Source of the DNA: Trema orientale
Lineage: Eukaryota > Streptophyta > Magnoliopsida > Rosales > Cannabaceae
Assembly (NCBI GenBank): GCA_002914845.1
Contig: JXTC01000031.1
Coordinates: 1,020,503 to 1,084,502 of the forward strand
DNA: 64,000 nucleotides
Reading direction: 5' to 3'
Shown: positions 1-12,689 of the stretch, piece by piece
Layout: each line of letters starts with the position of its first letter
Numbering within the stretch: the first letter of the stretch is position 1
Translations under genes and position numbers: made by a program
Notes under the pieces: model-generated
Database searches by the model: none
Told to the model about the DNA's origin: nothing
What the model saw: only the letters and a program-made list of their open reading frames with translations

Positions 1-3000
1 GGAGGTACATTGGGGCAAGGGTGGGCAATTGCTCCCCCCTGGAATTTTTTTTATTTATTAATTTATATATAAAATTTAATAAAAAATGACATTTGCCCCC
101 CCTAAAAGTTTAACTTTATACGTGTGATATTAATTGATAAGGCTTCAAATTTGGGCTTAGGCTTCAAATTTGGGCTTATTATAGGTCATATTTTAAGGCC
201 TCACTCAAACTCAAAAGGCCCTTTTGAATAGTCATAGGCCTATACGTTTTTTTTCCTAGTGCCAATTAGATCATTAAATCAAAAGAAAATGGCCCAAAGG
301 CCACCAAATAACTCAAAACCCTTCAGATACTCTTTCCACTCTTTTTCGTTCTTTTCTCTTTCAATGCCCAAATATATGTTTGTAGGCTGTGGCTGCTATT
401 GTTATAAGCTGGTGTTGCCTCTGCTTCAAAGTTTTGTGCAGATCTCCTAGCTCATTATGACGATTTATGCTTTACTCATAATTTGGGTCATCTTGCTTTA
501 AGAGGTATAAGCTTAATTTTAAAGGTTTTTTTTTTTTTTTTTCAGATTACTACCCATTCCTTAATACCCAATAAATCATGATATAATTCTATGTATTATA
601 TATAAGCTTAATTTTAAAGTTTTTTTTTTTTTCCAGATTGCTATCTATTCCTAAATACCCAATAAATCATGATATAATTCCATTCTATAAATGTGTATTA
701 TATATTTTAATGTTAATATATTTTAATTGTAGCAATAAGTAATAAAATTTAACAATAACAGTCTAACAGATTATCTATTGCTTTGATTATTTTTGGAATA
801 TTATAGATTTAAGGAAAGAAGTGTTTGGTCATTGGCAAAGCTTGGTGGATATCTCATTGATTATCCTGACTTCACTTCTCAAGGTAATCTCTCTATTAGC
901 TTATTTTTCTATTTAGCTACCTATATTTGCATAATATGGATTGTGGGAAAGAAAAAACATTTTGCAATTTGTTTAATCAGAATCAAATCACTTATAATTT
1001 TTATGTATGGAGAAGTTTTTAGATTGATTATTATTTTTTTTTTTTTTTGTATATACTAGTTAAATCTATCTCAAGCACTGTGGAGAAATATTTTAAAAGA
1101 AAATCAGATTCATTAGTTTCTAAAGGAAGAATGGAAGAAAGTGCAAAAAAAAAAAAGAAGTGTAGAGATCAACTTTGCAGAACTTCCTACAGATCCTGGA
1201 TTAAGAATTCAGATTTCAGAATATGATCCTAATATTCGTGATCAAGTTCGAAGAGCATATATACAGAAAGGTCCTTGTCAGCCTAAAAATTATGATTTTC
1301 CATTCACTAAAATTGGGCAAGCATGGAGAAGATTCAACTCAGCTTGGTTTGATGAATATCGTAATTGGTTGGAATATAGCATAACAAAAGATGCTATATT
1401 TTGTTTGTATTGTTATCTCTTTAAACAAAGTATTGGAGATCTTCAAGGAGGTGGTGATTCTTTTATTAGTGAGGGGTTTTCAAATTGGAAGGAAAAGGGA
1501 AAATTGAGAAAACATGTTGGAGGCCCTAACAGTATTCATAATCAAGCTTTGAAGAATTGTGAAGTGTTAATGAATCAAATTAACATATTGAGACGATTAT
1601 CTCTAAGCAATCAAAACAAGCTCGAATTGATTATCGAACTCGCTTGTATGTATCAGTTATTTGTACTCGATTCCTTTTACAACAAGGGCTCCCATTTCGT
1701 GGTCATGATGAATCTGAGGATTCAAGAAACAAATGTAACTTTCTTGAACTTCTACAATTTCTTGCAAATCACAACAACGAAGTCAAAGCTGTTATATTAC
1801 AAAATGCTCCTGATAATTACAAATTAACATCTCCTGAGATTCAGAAAGAAATTACACATGTTATTGCTGTTGAAACTATGAATGCTATAATCAAAAATAT
1901 TGGGAATGCATTATATTCTATTATAGTTGATGAATCTCATGTCATTTCAATGAAAGAACAAATGGCTATAGTATTGCGTTATGTGGACCAGAATGGGTGT
2001 GTAATTGAGTGTTTTGTAGGTATTGAATATGTTGCTAGTACTACAGCTCTCTCACTTAAGGCTGCAATTGATAGATTCTTTTCAAGATATGGATTAAGTA
2101 TATCAAGATTACGAGGACAAGGTTATGATGGAGCTAGTAATATGCAAGGTGAGTTCAATGGTCTCAAAGCACTTATCATGAAAGAGAATCCATGTGCCTT
2201 TTATATTTATTGTTTTGCTCATCAACTCCAATTAGCTCTTGTAGCTATGGCAAAAAAGGATATTCACATTGCATCTTTCTTTAGTTTGTTTAATAATGTG
2301 GTGAATATTATTAAAGTATCAGCAAAATGGTCTGATATTCTTCAAGATATACAAGCTATTGAAAATATTGAAGTACTTCAAAGTGGTGAGATTTTAAGTG
2401 GAAGAGGTTTGAATCAGAATACTACTCTTAAACGGCCAGTAGACACACGCTGGGACTCTCATTATAGTACTCTCATGAGTTTGATTTTGATGTTTTTTTC
2501 AACGGTTAAAGTTCTAGAAAAAGTTGCTGATGATGGATCAAATCATGAACAAAGATGTGAAGCTTATTCTCTATTAGAGTTCATGCAGTCATTTGATTTT
2601 ATATTTAGTCTACATTTAATGAAAAACATATTAGGTGTTATAAATAATTTGTCACAGGCATTTCAGAGAAAGGATTAAGATATTGTGAATGCTATGGCTT
2701 TAGTGAAAGTATGTAAACGACGGTTCCAAACAATGAGGGATAATGAGTGGGATTCTTTTTATGACCAAGTCTCTTCATTTTGCGCTAAACAGAAAATCGA
2801 TATTCCTGATATGGATTCTATCTTCAAGTCTCGAAGTAGATCACGTCGTAAAACTCAAGAAATTACAAATTTATATCACTTTCGTATAGATATATTTTAT
2901 TCAGTTATTGATTTGCAGCTTCAAGAGTTAAATGAGCGTTCAATGAAGTAAATACTGAATTACTTCTCTGTGTGACTTGTTTATGCCCAAATGATTTATT

Positions 3001-3545
3001 TTCTACTTTTGACAAGAAAAAGTTAATCCAACGTGCTAAATATTACCCAAAAGACTTTTCTGAAATAGATATCATAACACTTGAGGATCAGCTTGGAACT
3101 TATATTATTGACATGTGCTCATCTGAGAAGTTTATAGATTTGAAAGGTATAAGCGAGCTGGCACAAAAAATGGTTCAGACAAGAAAAGATGAGGTGTATC
3201 CTCTAGTTTATAAACTATTGACGTTGGCACTAATTTTACCTGTTGCTACTGCTTCTGTTGAGAGGGTGTTTTCTTCTATGAATATTGTTAAGAATGAACT
3301 CCGTAATCGAATAGGAGATGAATGGATGAATGAAGTTTGCTTGTATATATTGAGAAAGAAATTTCTGATCATATTGATAATGAGGCTATAATTCAACGCT
3401 TTCAAGGCATGAAAAGTCGTCGACAACAATTGTAAATGTAAGTAAAATGTTATTTAATGGTACTATTTTGAATTTTTTGTGTTTTTAGTTTTTACAAGAT
3501 TTTATGTTATGCCTCCCCTGAATAATAATTCTAGCTCCGCCACTG
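1..3545 (+). mobile_element. hAT transposon (ZnF-TTF/DUF4371 type), left end outside window
   Basis: This is a cut-and-paste DNA transposon. Its right end at about 3510-3545 reads, on the minus strand, CAGTGGCGGAGCTAG followed by a GGGGAGGC stretch. That end is typical of hAT elements encoding the 'zinc finger MYM-type protein 1-like' transposase. The left side (1-110) holds the matching G/C-run sequences (GGGGCAAG, CCCCCCTGG, GCCCCCCC), so the left terminus lies at or just before position 1 and its target duplication cannot be seen. Bases 110-1060 are AT-rich non-coding sequence with T-runs and a local repeat: the segment around 505-585 recurs around 600-680. Confidence 0.75.
1066..3391 (+). 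pseudogene. hAT transposase, broken (TTF zinc finger, DUF4371, RNase H-like core, hAT dimerisation)
   Basis: The product would be the nuclear transposase that cuts and re-inserts the hAT element. The order of blocks is the usual one. An N-terminal VEKYFKRK start (from about 1075) is followed by a TTF-type zinc finger (WLEYSITKDAIFCLYCYLF, 1360-1425), a DUF4371/catalytic region (IIVDESHVIS at about 1920, RGQGYDGASNMQGE at about 2110, FAHQLQLALV at about 2215) and a C-terminal hAT dimerisation block (LPVATASVERVFSSM, 3235-3285). Breaks: a frame change in the A-run at 1144-1156, another near 1640-1660, an in-frame TAA at 2676-2678 where the family usually has Gln, and a one-base deletion near 2940. 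It cannot make a full transposase. An upstream stretch at 793-880 (RFKERSVWSLAKLGG) is open but not recognised. Confidence 0.8.
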
Positions 3546-4022
3546 CCTAAAACTAAGAGGGATTATGAGAGAATGGGGGAAATGCCAAAAATAAAAGTTC
3601 ACTCGTAAAAATTGCTACAAAATATAAACGAAATGAACATGGTAAGGGTACAAACTCAAGCACAATAAATAAGACTCAATCAAAGTTTCCTCTAAACAAT
3701 AGAGGGAAAAAAAATAGCTATAGCTTTTTATGCACAACTAATTATTTATGACATCAACTCTTTTATTTATTTATATTTTCAATGAAATATATTTCTTCAC
3801 AAGCTTTTACAATTATTCATGAGACTAATTTGTAATTTTATTTTATACCAACAGTGGTAATTGTTGGAGTACAAAAAACAAATATCTAATTTTAGTTTGA
3901 AGTCATTAAAAAATGATAATTATCTCGCTATTGTCCAAAAGTTCCCTCTGTTGTCATATATCAAATCCAAATTTGGCACCATTTCTAAAAAAAAAAAAAA
4001 AAAACAAATTCATATTATATAA
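3546..4022. other. AT-rich spacer, no gene seen
   Basis: Short AT-rich sequence between the hAT right end and the copia target site. It contains an A18-type run near 3990. No open frame or repeat structure was recognised. Confidence 0.6.
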
Positions 4023-4027
4023 CTATC

Positions 4028-4482
4028 TGTAAGACCAAAACAATATTCAATAAAATGGCAAAAGTGAAAAGGGGATCATACCTCCAGCTATAGCCATCAT
4101 ATTCAAACCAAATAATATTGAGAGATTTTGCTAATCTATCCAAGTACTATATCGCATAAAGTGATGGAAACATACAAGCTTATCTTGTTATACTAGAGAC
4201 CCTAATAGAAATACTCTATGCTCTCCGTATTTCTTTTCTAAAGTATTTCACGTACGTCTCCTCCCATCAAGAAGACGTATTTATTTTAAAAGGAAAACTG
4301 ATGGGTAACTCCTATCTTTTAGCCACTAATAAAGAGAGACAATAACCACTAGTAGTGGGATTTTAATTTAAAATAATAGGCCACTAAGTCTAACACGTTT
4401 TAGTCTTATAATTTCAAATAAATATTAAAATATTAATAAAATAAAAATGTAAAAATATCTAAAATTAAAAATATGTCCAATA
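4028..4482 (-). repeat. 3' LTR of the copia element
   Basis: About 455 bp. On the minus strand it begins TATTGGACATA (a mutated TGTTGG start) and ends GGTCTTACA. It aligns along its whole length with 10491-10971, sharing for example the block around GATGGAAACATACA and the AATATTAAAATATTAATAAA stretch. It is about 25 bp shorter than the other LTR because of small deletions. Confidence 0.9.
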
Positions 4483-4497
4483 TTCTCCAACTTGGCC
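4483..4497 (-). other. Polypurine tract of the copia element
   Basis: On the minus strand the sequence just before the 3' LTR reads GGCCAAGTTGGAGAA. This matches the AAGTGGGAGA-type plus-strand priming site commonly found next to copia 3' LTRs, and its position fixes the LTR boundary. Confidence 0.6.
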
Positions 4498-4789
4498 CAT
4501 TAATTTTAATTTCATATATTTGATCATCCTTTTAAGTTAAGTATTACCTTTCCATATATTATAATGTAGTCTTCCCTTTTAAGTGAGCACTTTATGTGGC
4601 ATATATATTTAATAATGAACCTCCAAAATATTCATTCAGGTTCTTCACTTAATATTCAAATAACCATATTGTCATTTTCTAGCTTTATGTATATAATGAA
4701 AAATGAGAAGACAAAAAATTTGAAATAATGAAGTTAAAATACCAAATATTGCATTAAAATAAAGGGTAGCTCAATTACACATATTTACA

Positions 4790-7700
4790 GAATAGAACTG
4801 AGTCCCATATGTTGCATATGTTCCTTATACAACTTAGGTGGCAATGCTTTAGTCAAGGGATCTACAATCATCCACATGGTACTGATGTACTCAAAAGCCA
4901 CCTTGTTGTTCTTAACATGTTCTCTAATAACTAAGTACTTTATGTCGATATATTTGCTTCGATTCCACTCTTGTTGTTCTTAGCCAAGAACACTATAGTA
5001 GAATTATCGTAATATATTCTCAATAGCCTAGAAATAGAATTAATAACCTCAAGCCATGAAATAAAACTCCGAAGCCAAATAGCCTATAACGTCGCTTCAA
5101 AACACGATATAAACTCTGCCTCTGTAGTTGAAGTGGCGACCAATGATTACTTTGCACTTCTCAAAGAGATGGCCCTTCCAGCTAGTAAGAAGACATATCT
5201 AGATGTTGACTTTCTAGAGTCAAGACAACCGGCAAAGTCAGAATCTGAATATCCAACCACTTCAAGATGATCAGATCATTTGTAGTTAAGCATGTAGTCC
5301 TTAGTCCCCTGAAGGTATCTCATGACTTTCTTTGCATCTTTTTAGTGTTCCAAACCAGGATTACTTTGGTATCTACCCAACATTCCAACCACTTCAAGAT
5401 GATCAGATCGTCTGTAGTTAAGCATGTAGTCCTTAGTCTCCTGAAGGTATCTCATGACTTTCTTTGTAGCTTTCCAATGTTCTAAACCAGGGTTACTTTA
5501 ATCTCTACCCAATATTCTAACTGTATATGCAATGTCACGACTTGTATAGACCTGTGTATACATTAAGCTTCCAACTGCAGAAGCATAAGGAATGTTCTTC
5601 ATCACTTCCCTTTCCAAATCATTTCTAGGGCACTGATTCAAACTGAATTTGTCACTTTTGAATATGGGCGCTATACTAGGTGAACAATCTCTTATTCAAA
5701 ATCTTTCAAGAACTTTGTTGATGTAGGTTTCTTAAGATAATCCTAATATCCCTTGGGATTTATCTCTATGAATCTTTGTGCCAATGACGTAAGAGGTTTC
5801 ACTTATATCCTTCGTGTCAGAGTTTCGAGAGAGAAATTATTTAACTTCATGAAGCAAGCCCAAATCTGTTGATACAAGCAAAATATCATCTACATACATT
5901 ACTAAGAAAATAATTTTACTCCCACTGACCTTATGGTATATACATTAATCCATAATATTTTCAGTAAAACCAAATGAGGAAATAATATCATGAATCTTTA
6001 AGTACCATTGGCGAGATGCTTGTTTTAGCTAATATATAGATTCCTTAAGCTTGCAGACAACGTGGTCATTTTCATATGAAATGAACCTTTTTAGTTGTTT
6101 CATGAAAATTTCTTCCTCTAAATCTCCATTAAAGAAGCCATCTTCACATCCATTTGATGCAATTCCATATCAAAATGGGCAATTAATACCATGATTATCA
6201 GAAATGAATCCTTCTTAGAAACTGGAGAGTAGGTATCGTGATAATTAATTCCTTCTAGTTGAGTGAATCCTTTAGCTACAAGTCTTACTTTATATCTTTC
6301 AATATTACCTGAGGAATCTTTTTTGGTCTTAAAGACCTATTTATAGCCAATGGCCTTTGTTCTCTTAGGCAAATCAATAAGATCCCAGACTTGGTTACTA
6401 GCCATTGATTCCATATTATCTTTCATTGCATTGTACCATAATGTGAATTTGCTTTCATTCATAGCTTGTGAAAACGTGATAAGTTCATCTTCAGCACTAA
6501 TGTCAATGTCAAATTCTTGTAGGTACAACACATAATCAAAAGGAATTGTAGGTATCCTTATTCTAGTAGATCTTCTTAATATTATGTCAACATCCTCTTG
6601 TTGAGGACATTGTACAACTGGATCTTCTAGAACATTCTCAACATGATGAGGTACTTCAGTAATTGATTATTCATTATTTATCAGATCTTGATGATCATCT
6701 TGAAACACAACCAATTGATCTGAAGTTTTAGGAGTAGGCTCAGAAGTTTGAATTTCCTTAAAAACTAAGTTTCGAGGTTGGCTACTTTCACTAATTTCAT
6801 CATTCTCAAGAAATTTTGTATTCTATGATTCTATAATTTTTATCTTATGGGAAGGATAATAGAATCTGTATCCCTTATACTTTTCTACATAGCCAATGAA
6901 ATATCCACTGATTATTTTTAAATCTAACTTCTTCTCTTGTGGATTAAATGCGCTAACTTGAACTGGATAACCCCATGTGTGTATATGTCTTGAACTAGGT
7001 TTCCAACCTTTCCATACTTCAAAAGGCGTTTTCTGGACTGCCTTGGGTGAAACCTTATTAAGTATATACATATCAGTATTTAGAGCTTCACCCTACAAGG
7101 ATAATAGGAGATCAAAATTACTTATTATACTTTTCATCATATCCATCAGTGTTCGGTTTCGTCTTTCAGCTACACTATTTTGAGATAGTTTATCAGATAA
7201 TAAGTGTTGAGCTATAATACCTTGCTCTTGTAGAAACCTAGCAAATGGACCTAGGTGTTGTCCTATTCCTGTGTACCTACCATAGTATTCCCTACCTCTA
7301 TTAGACCTTATGAGCTTAATTTGTTTGCTTAACTATTTTTCTACTTCAGCCTTATAGATTTTGAAAGCATCAATTGTCTCACTTTTATTATAAAAAAGAA
7401 AGAGATACATATATCGTGTGTAGTTGTCAATAGAGGTGATGAAATATTTCTGACCATTCAGAAATACTTCTTCAAAGAGATCGCAAATGTCGGTGTGCAC
7501 TAGTTCTAAAATGTCAGAACTCCTCCTAATACTTTTATTGGTTTTGTTGGTCTACTTTCCCTTAATGTAGTCCACACAAATATTAAAATCAATAAAATCA
7601 AGAGCCTCAAGGACTCCATCTGTTACACTTTTAATCCTTTCAATGGAGATATGTCCCAATCTCCTCTGCCACTACATGGAGGATTTCTCATTAATCACAC

Positions 7701-8190
7701 TAGATTTAATGCCAATTTCACCATGCGTAGTCGTATGGTTATAATCAAAAGTGGGATTCAAATTGAGTCTAAATAAACTATCATCTAAAATACCATCACC
7801 AACAACAATATTGTCTTTTAACAAATGAAAGGAAGTCTCAAAAAAATTGAAACTAACCATAGGTTAAAAGTCTAGAAATAGAAATAAGGTTCCTAGAAAA
7901 TGATAGAATATAAAAGGTTTTTTCAAGATCTAAAACAAAGCCAATCTAAGAACAAAACGGTAGGTTCCAACAGCTTCCACATGTAAGTGCATCTGATTTC
8001 CATAATAGATAAAATGCTCACTTTCTGTTGGTTTAAGGAGGCTTGCATGGTATTGGCAACATGGATTGTAGAACCATAGTCAATCCACCAAGTGTTATGA
8101 GAAACATGACACATATTAGATTCACAATACACAAGAGATATGAGATTACCTTTTTTCTCGAGCCAAGCCTTGAACTTGGGCAAGTATTCT
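4790..8190 (-). pseudogene. copia pol, broken (protease, integrase, RT, RNase H)
   Basis: The pol region of the copia element would process gag-pol, copy RNA to DNA and integrate it. Visible pieces in coding order: protease WWIDYGSTIHV near 8100, where the usual active-site DSG is DYG; integrase with TPFEVWKGWKPS and WGYPV (7071-6823); RT with WYNAMKDNMESM and WDLIDLP (6530-6340) and YVDD at 5885-5896; RNase H with STTEAEFIS near 5100 and the C-terminal tail near 4800-4950. Stops and frameshifts occur throughout, so it is not functional. An in-phase 132-bp tandem duplication lies at about 5255-5518. Confidence 0.85.
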
Positions 8191-8223
8191 TCATGTGTCC
8201 TTTCTTCTTATAGAAACGATACT

Positions 8224-8905
8224 TCACAACACTCTTATCGGATTCATTAAGAGGTGTCTTTTCTTTCCCCTTCTTAGTATGCTTGTTTTTCCATGAGTCG
8301 CCAAATGAGCACTTTCCATCATCTTTTGATTTAGTCTCCCTTCCTCTTGTACACACATGGTCAGAAGTTCATTGATTGACCATTTCTCTTTATGTATATT
8401 GTAAGAAATTTTGAAAGGTTTATATGAAGAAAGAAGAGAGTTGAGGATGAAGTGAACCAAAAATGACTCAGACATCTCAATCCTTTATTTCCATAATGTG
8501 CTCACGCACGCCTTTGGTGCCATTGAATTTTATGGAACACATTTTTGTCATTAGACTAGCTAATGACTTGTTTGAAGTCTCAAATTGTTGCTCAATAGCA
8601 TTGAGATATTCCTTAATTTTAGCAAATTCAGGAATCAAACCACGAATACTTTTCCTAATATGAGACTTGACAAACATCAAACTTAAGCGATTAGATCGCG
8701 CCCAACATTTATATGATATTTTCTTATTTTGGGTGCTTGTTTTAGTGGGAATCGGTGTTTCATCTACTCAAAATGCTAAATCAAGGTCCATGCACCCTAA
8801 TGCAAGGAGAACTCTCCTTCTAATTAGCATAATTATCCCCATTTAGAGAAGGGATACGAGATGAATCATAGTTTGGAACAGATAAAGATTAAACAACTGC
8901 AAATT
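8224..8905 (-). pseudogene. copia gag, broken
   Basis: This is the capsid-type gag of the copia element. The N-terminal LNGDNYANW-type block lies near 8860, but its Trp codon is now TAG. It is followed by LGCMDLDLAF with TGA where Arg is usual (near 8780), then a UBN2-type gag core (LNAIEQQFETSNKSLASLM and FILNSLLSSYKPF, 8680-8400). The zinc knuckle near 8215 keeps the GHMKNTC end, but both leading Cys are Tyr. The breaks show it cannot form particles. Confidence 0.8.
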
Positions 8906-10476
8906 AAACAAATATAATATGCTTAATCATACGTATTTTGAAGCATAAATATATGGAAAATTTACTCATGTAAATTATTCCAATAAAACGAAATCATGCA
9001 TTATTATAATTTTTTCTGTGGGCAAAATTACAACATGTAATTGATTTCTAAAATACTTTATAATGAGACTAGTGGTTTTCATCTAAATAAAAAATATTCT
9101 AGACCTTGGGGCAACAAAACATATTATTATTTTATTAATCACTATCTCATTCTAATTAAACAAAAATATATTGACCTCCATATGGTGTTAAATTGCCATA
9201 TTTTATCATATTTTATGTTTAACCACAATTAATTGATATCATTAAAATTAATACTTTATGTGACTAATATTATTACCTTTGTCACTATTACAGTATCATA
9301 ATTAAGGATGTTGTGGCTATTCTTAATTATTCAACTGCAATTTCTAAAATATGGCACCGATATTTTGACAGAAAATTTATGTCAAATAAATTCCCTCATG
9401 TGATAACACGTAACAAAATATGTTTTATATATATTCACAAATATAATCTCAAACACAAAAGTATATAATTATGAAATTTATGCACCATATATTTGTGAAA
9501 TTAAATAACAATTCAGTATCACGTGCTTTTAAGGATAAGACCGAAACTTTACGTGCATATTTCTTAAAGCCGAAATCTTACATGTATTAACAATATAAAT
9601 GACCATATAATCATCTAGATATTTCAATTTGAAATAAGTTATGACCAAATATATATATCCAATATACAGATATACGAACATAAATAAACTCTTCAATATG
9701 GCATTTAATTAAAGCATATAAATTAACTTCATTACATATGCCGAGATTAGTTAATAGCACATACACTTATCAAAAGCATTTTCATAATGTTGTTAAATTA
9801 ATCTGAAAATAAAACAACAATACTCCATGCAATTAATCTAAATTATGTGATATTAACAAACATACATATATTCAAAGAATACGTATCAATAGAGTTCATG
9901 AGTTTGAAATAAAAATCAAAAATAGATATATACAGCCAAAATATATATCTAATTTATTTCAACTATTATGTCTTCAATATGGCACTTAGGATAAAGTATC
10001 AAAACTATTATATCCTTGCTGTGAGTTAATCCATATATACATGTTTCTTATCCACCACCATTTCAATATTGTTGTTAAAGTAAACGAATATAAAACAACA
10101 AAATAATAAATGCAATTAAGATAAAACACGTGATATACTCTGCTAAATTAAATAAGCACAAAACCGGAATTACATAATACCAAATTTGTATGTATCTAAA
10201 TAAAATATATACCAGTTTATTTCAAATATATAAACATAAAAATATTCTCCTATATGGCATTTAAGATAAAATCAACTTAATAAATATATTGCCAAGAGAT
10301 ATCACAATATATTTGAAAAATAAACTTCTGTTTATATTATCCCTGAGTTGCCGTCGACTTAGAGAGGAGCAAAATAAAGGCTGACGTATAAGAATCCACA
10401 TAAAATACAGAGTCGGCAAAAATTCCTAACATGGCAAGGAATAGCAAAAAGAATCAAATGCTAGACTAGAGATATT
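8906..10476 (-). repeat. Untranslated leader of the copia element with three degenerate ~280-bp repeats
   Basis: This leader of about 1.57 kb between the primer site and gag carries no coding sequence. It holds a repeated block whose landmark CTTCAATATGGCATTT occurs at 9691, a variant at 9972 and CTCCTATATGGCATTT near 10247. Neighbouring landmarks are also shared (AAAACAACA, ATGCAATTAA, CGTGATAT). A fourth, weaker trace (ATATGGCACC) lies near 9347. Confidence 0.65.
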
Positions 10477-10488
10477 GCTCTGGTACCA
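10477..10488 (-). other. Primer binding site of the copia element
   Basis: On the minus strand it reads TGGTACCAGAGC, directly after the 5' LTR end. It differs by one base from TGGTATCAGAGC, the usual copia site complementary to initiator tRNA-Met. Confidence 0.85.
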
Positions 10489-10490
10489 AT

Positions 10491-10971
10491 TCTAAGACCA
10501 AAATAATATTCAACAAAATAACAAAAGTGAAAAAGAGATCATACCTCCAGTCATAGTAATCAGATTCAAGCCCAATAATCTTGAGAGATTTTGCTAGTCT
10601 ACCTAAGTATTATATTCTTTGAAGTGATGGAAACATACATACTTATCTTATTAGACTAAAAACCCTAATAGAAATATCCTATGGTTTCTGTACTTCTTTT
10701 CTGAAGTATATCACGTATTCTCTTTCTATCAAGAAGATGTATTTATTTTAAAATATAAGTTAATTGATGGGTAATTCCTATTTTATTTTTAGCCATTAGT
10801 AAAGAGAGATAATAACTGCTAGTAGTATAATTTTAATTTAAAATAATGGCTGTATAATGGGTAGTCTGACACGTTTTAGTTTTAGTTTTAATTTTCTTAT
10901 TTTAAATAAATATTAAAATATTAATAAAATAAAAACGTAAAAAATATCTAAAATTAAAAACGTATCCAACA
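10491..10971 (-). repeat. 5' LTR of the copia element
   Basis: It is 481 bp. On the minus strand it begins TGTTGGATACG and ends GGTCTTAGA, where the standard CA end is mutated to GA. It aligns with the 3' LTR at 4028-4482 and is immediately flanked by the CTATC target duplication. Confidence 0.92.
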
Positions 10972-10976
10972 CTATC

Positions 10977-11456
10977 CTCTTTAGTCTTTCCCAAGCTGCC
11001 AAGTGCCAACTTTAAATAAAAGAAATGCTAAGTTAGAAGAATAAGTCCATGAGGTATTCCAAAGAAAAAAAATAATTATATCCATATAAATTAAAGAATA
11101 CAGTTCAATACGAGGAACTAATTGAAACCACTAAATTATTGACCCAGTCAAACTAATTAGCACGACTTGGCGTTGAATATTCTCAAAGCAACAAACCCGT
11201 AGAAGCTAAAGCTATACAGATTTTATGCTTTGCATAAATGTTTCTCAAGGGAATTGGAAAATCTTTGACTTCCATTTAAAAGTATTTTCAGGTTGCTGGT
11301 TTAGTATTTCATACAAAAAAAACAAAACACTAGTGAATCAACCTCAAAATGATTATTCGTGGATGCCAATTAGAATTGATCTCCGACATTTCTTTAAGGC
11401 GTTGACCTATAGCCAGGCATATGAAACTTAAGAAATGTATACCACTCACACATATA

Positions 11457-11480
<24 letters not shown>
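10977..11480. other. AT-rich spacer with a (TA)n microsatellite
   Basis: No gene is recognised. A short open frame at 11225-11431 has no recognisable motif. A (TA)n run occupies about 11458-11488. Confidence 0.5.
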
Positions 11481-11493
<13 letters not shown>

Positions 11494-12500
11494 TCTAGCG
11501 TAAGAGGGACAAAATCCGTCCTATATTTAGGGTGGATTTTAATAAATTTTATTAGTTAAGAATTAAGGACTATAATATTTATTATAGACTATACCCCACT
11601 TGATGTTACCCAGTTAAGAGAGGAAAAGAAAAAAACTCAGAAGAAGAAAACGAAAACGGGAAAAGAAAAAAACTTCATCCAAGATTTGAAAAAAAATAAA
11701 TATTAAAGCAGTAGTCAGTTAATGAGATATATACTTTTAGAGAAAATAAATTACAAAATTAGGAAAGCAAAAAGATTGAAGACCTAAGAAAAGAGATGAT
11801 GTTTCTCCTGGTGATCTTAAGAAGGAGACAAATTTTTGCCATCGCCATCATTTCTATTGAAGATTGTGGCTGACTTAGCATATAAATAAGCAAACTTGCC
11901 TCCCTTTATGTTATGGATCAAGTTATAATCTCCGACTCGAAGATATCGACACCGTCAGTGAGATATCTCTATTCAATTTTTCTTTTTTTCTTTTTTCTTT
12001 TCTTTCGGTTATAAGGGAAATCTGGGAAAGAAAAGGTCTAGCGATGATCTTTTCTTCTACAAATATGATGCATGAAAGAATAAACTTTTATACACAAAGA
12101 AATCGCTAATTTCATTCTCAATCGTTTCTTTGCTTTGTGTAATTCTCCAGGAATTGAGAAATTTTTTTTTTTCGTTTCTCTGAGTTATCATTATATTTTA
12201 TATATATATATATCTAATTAAGTCTCTTATTCAATGGAACAACACGATTTCAAATAAATAGAAAATTAGTTCTTTTGATAAATTATGTACGAGTTGAAAT
12301 CATTTTTTTTATTTACGGAACTCTGCATTTTTCTATTTTTTTTTTCCTTTTTTCCTTTCTATGCTTCATCATAATCGTGTGTAGGTGTTTATAGAATAAG
12401 TAAATTGATAAGGACCTCATAAATTTAACCTAACGGCTTGAAAAATGCCCTTACAATAGGATAGATTTTACTCCTCCTATAATAGAACTCCCTTATATAT
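11480..12500. mobile_element. Putative non-autonomous DNA transposon (~1 kb, degenerate inverted ends)
   Basis: The left end (11490-11545, TTCTAGCGTAAGAGGGAC then AAAATCCGTCCTAT) is repeated in inverted, diverged form at the right end (12430-12500; minus strand TTCTATTATAGGAGGAG then AAAATCTATCCTAT). Both continue with an AGGG block. No transposase is visible inside. No clear target duplication could be fixed because the left flank is a TA repeat. The call rests on the inverted ends alone. Confidence 0.5.
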
Positions 12501-12689
12501 ATAAGGCACCAATACTTTAAAATTCATCATGCACGTATTTTCATGATAAGAGGTGGTGAGAGAAAAATATTAAATAATAGATTTTTTTTCTAATTAATTA
12601 AATTATAGTAGCTATTAGATAATAATCCAATGGAAAAAAAAAAAAAAAAAAAAAAAACTATTAGATTGGGAACCTATATATATATTTGA

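Larger units (their letters stand above)
4028..10971 (-). mobile_element. Complete Ty1/copia LTR retrotransposon with CTATC target duplication
   Basis: This is a copy-and-paste element of 6,944 bp on the minus strand. Two related LTRs (4028-4482 and 10491-10971) bound it. The flanking five bases are identical: CTATC at 4023-4027 and CTATC at 10972-10976. Inside, in element order, are a primer binding site, a long untranslated leader, gag, protease, integrase, reverse transcriptase with YVDD, RNase H and a polypurine tract. The coding part is heavily interrupted, and the LTRs differ by many substitutions and small indels, so the insertion is old. The order protease-integrase-RT-RNase H identifies copia rather than gypsy. 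Confidence 0.93.

Noticed and set aside
11225..11431. 68-codon open frame
   Set aside because: AT-rich spacer, no motif, no splice context; length expected by chance.
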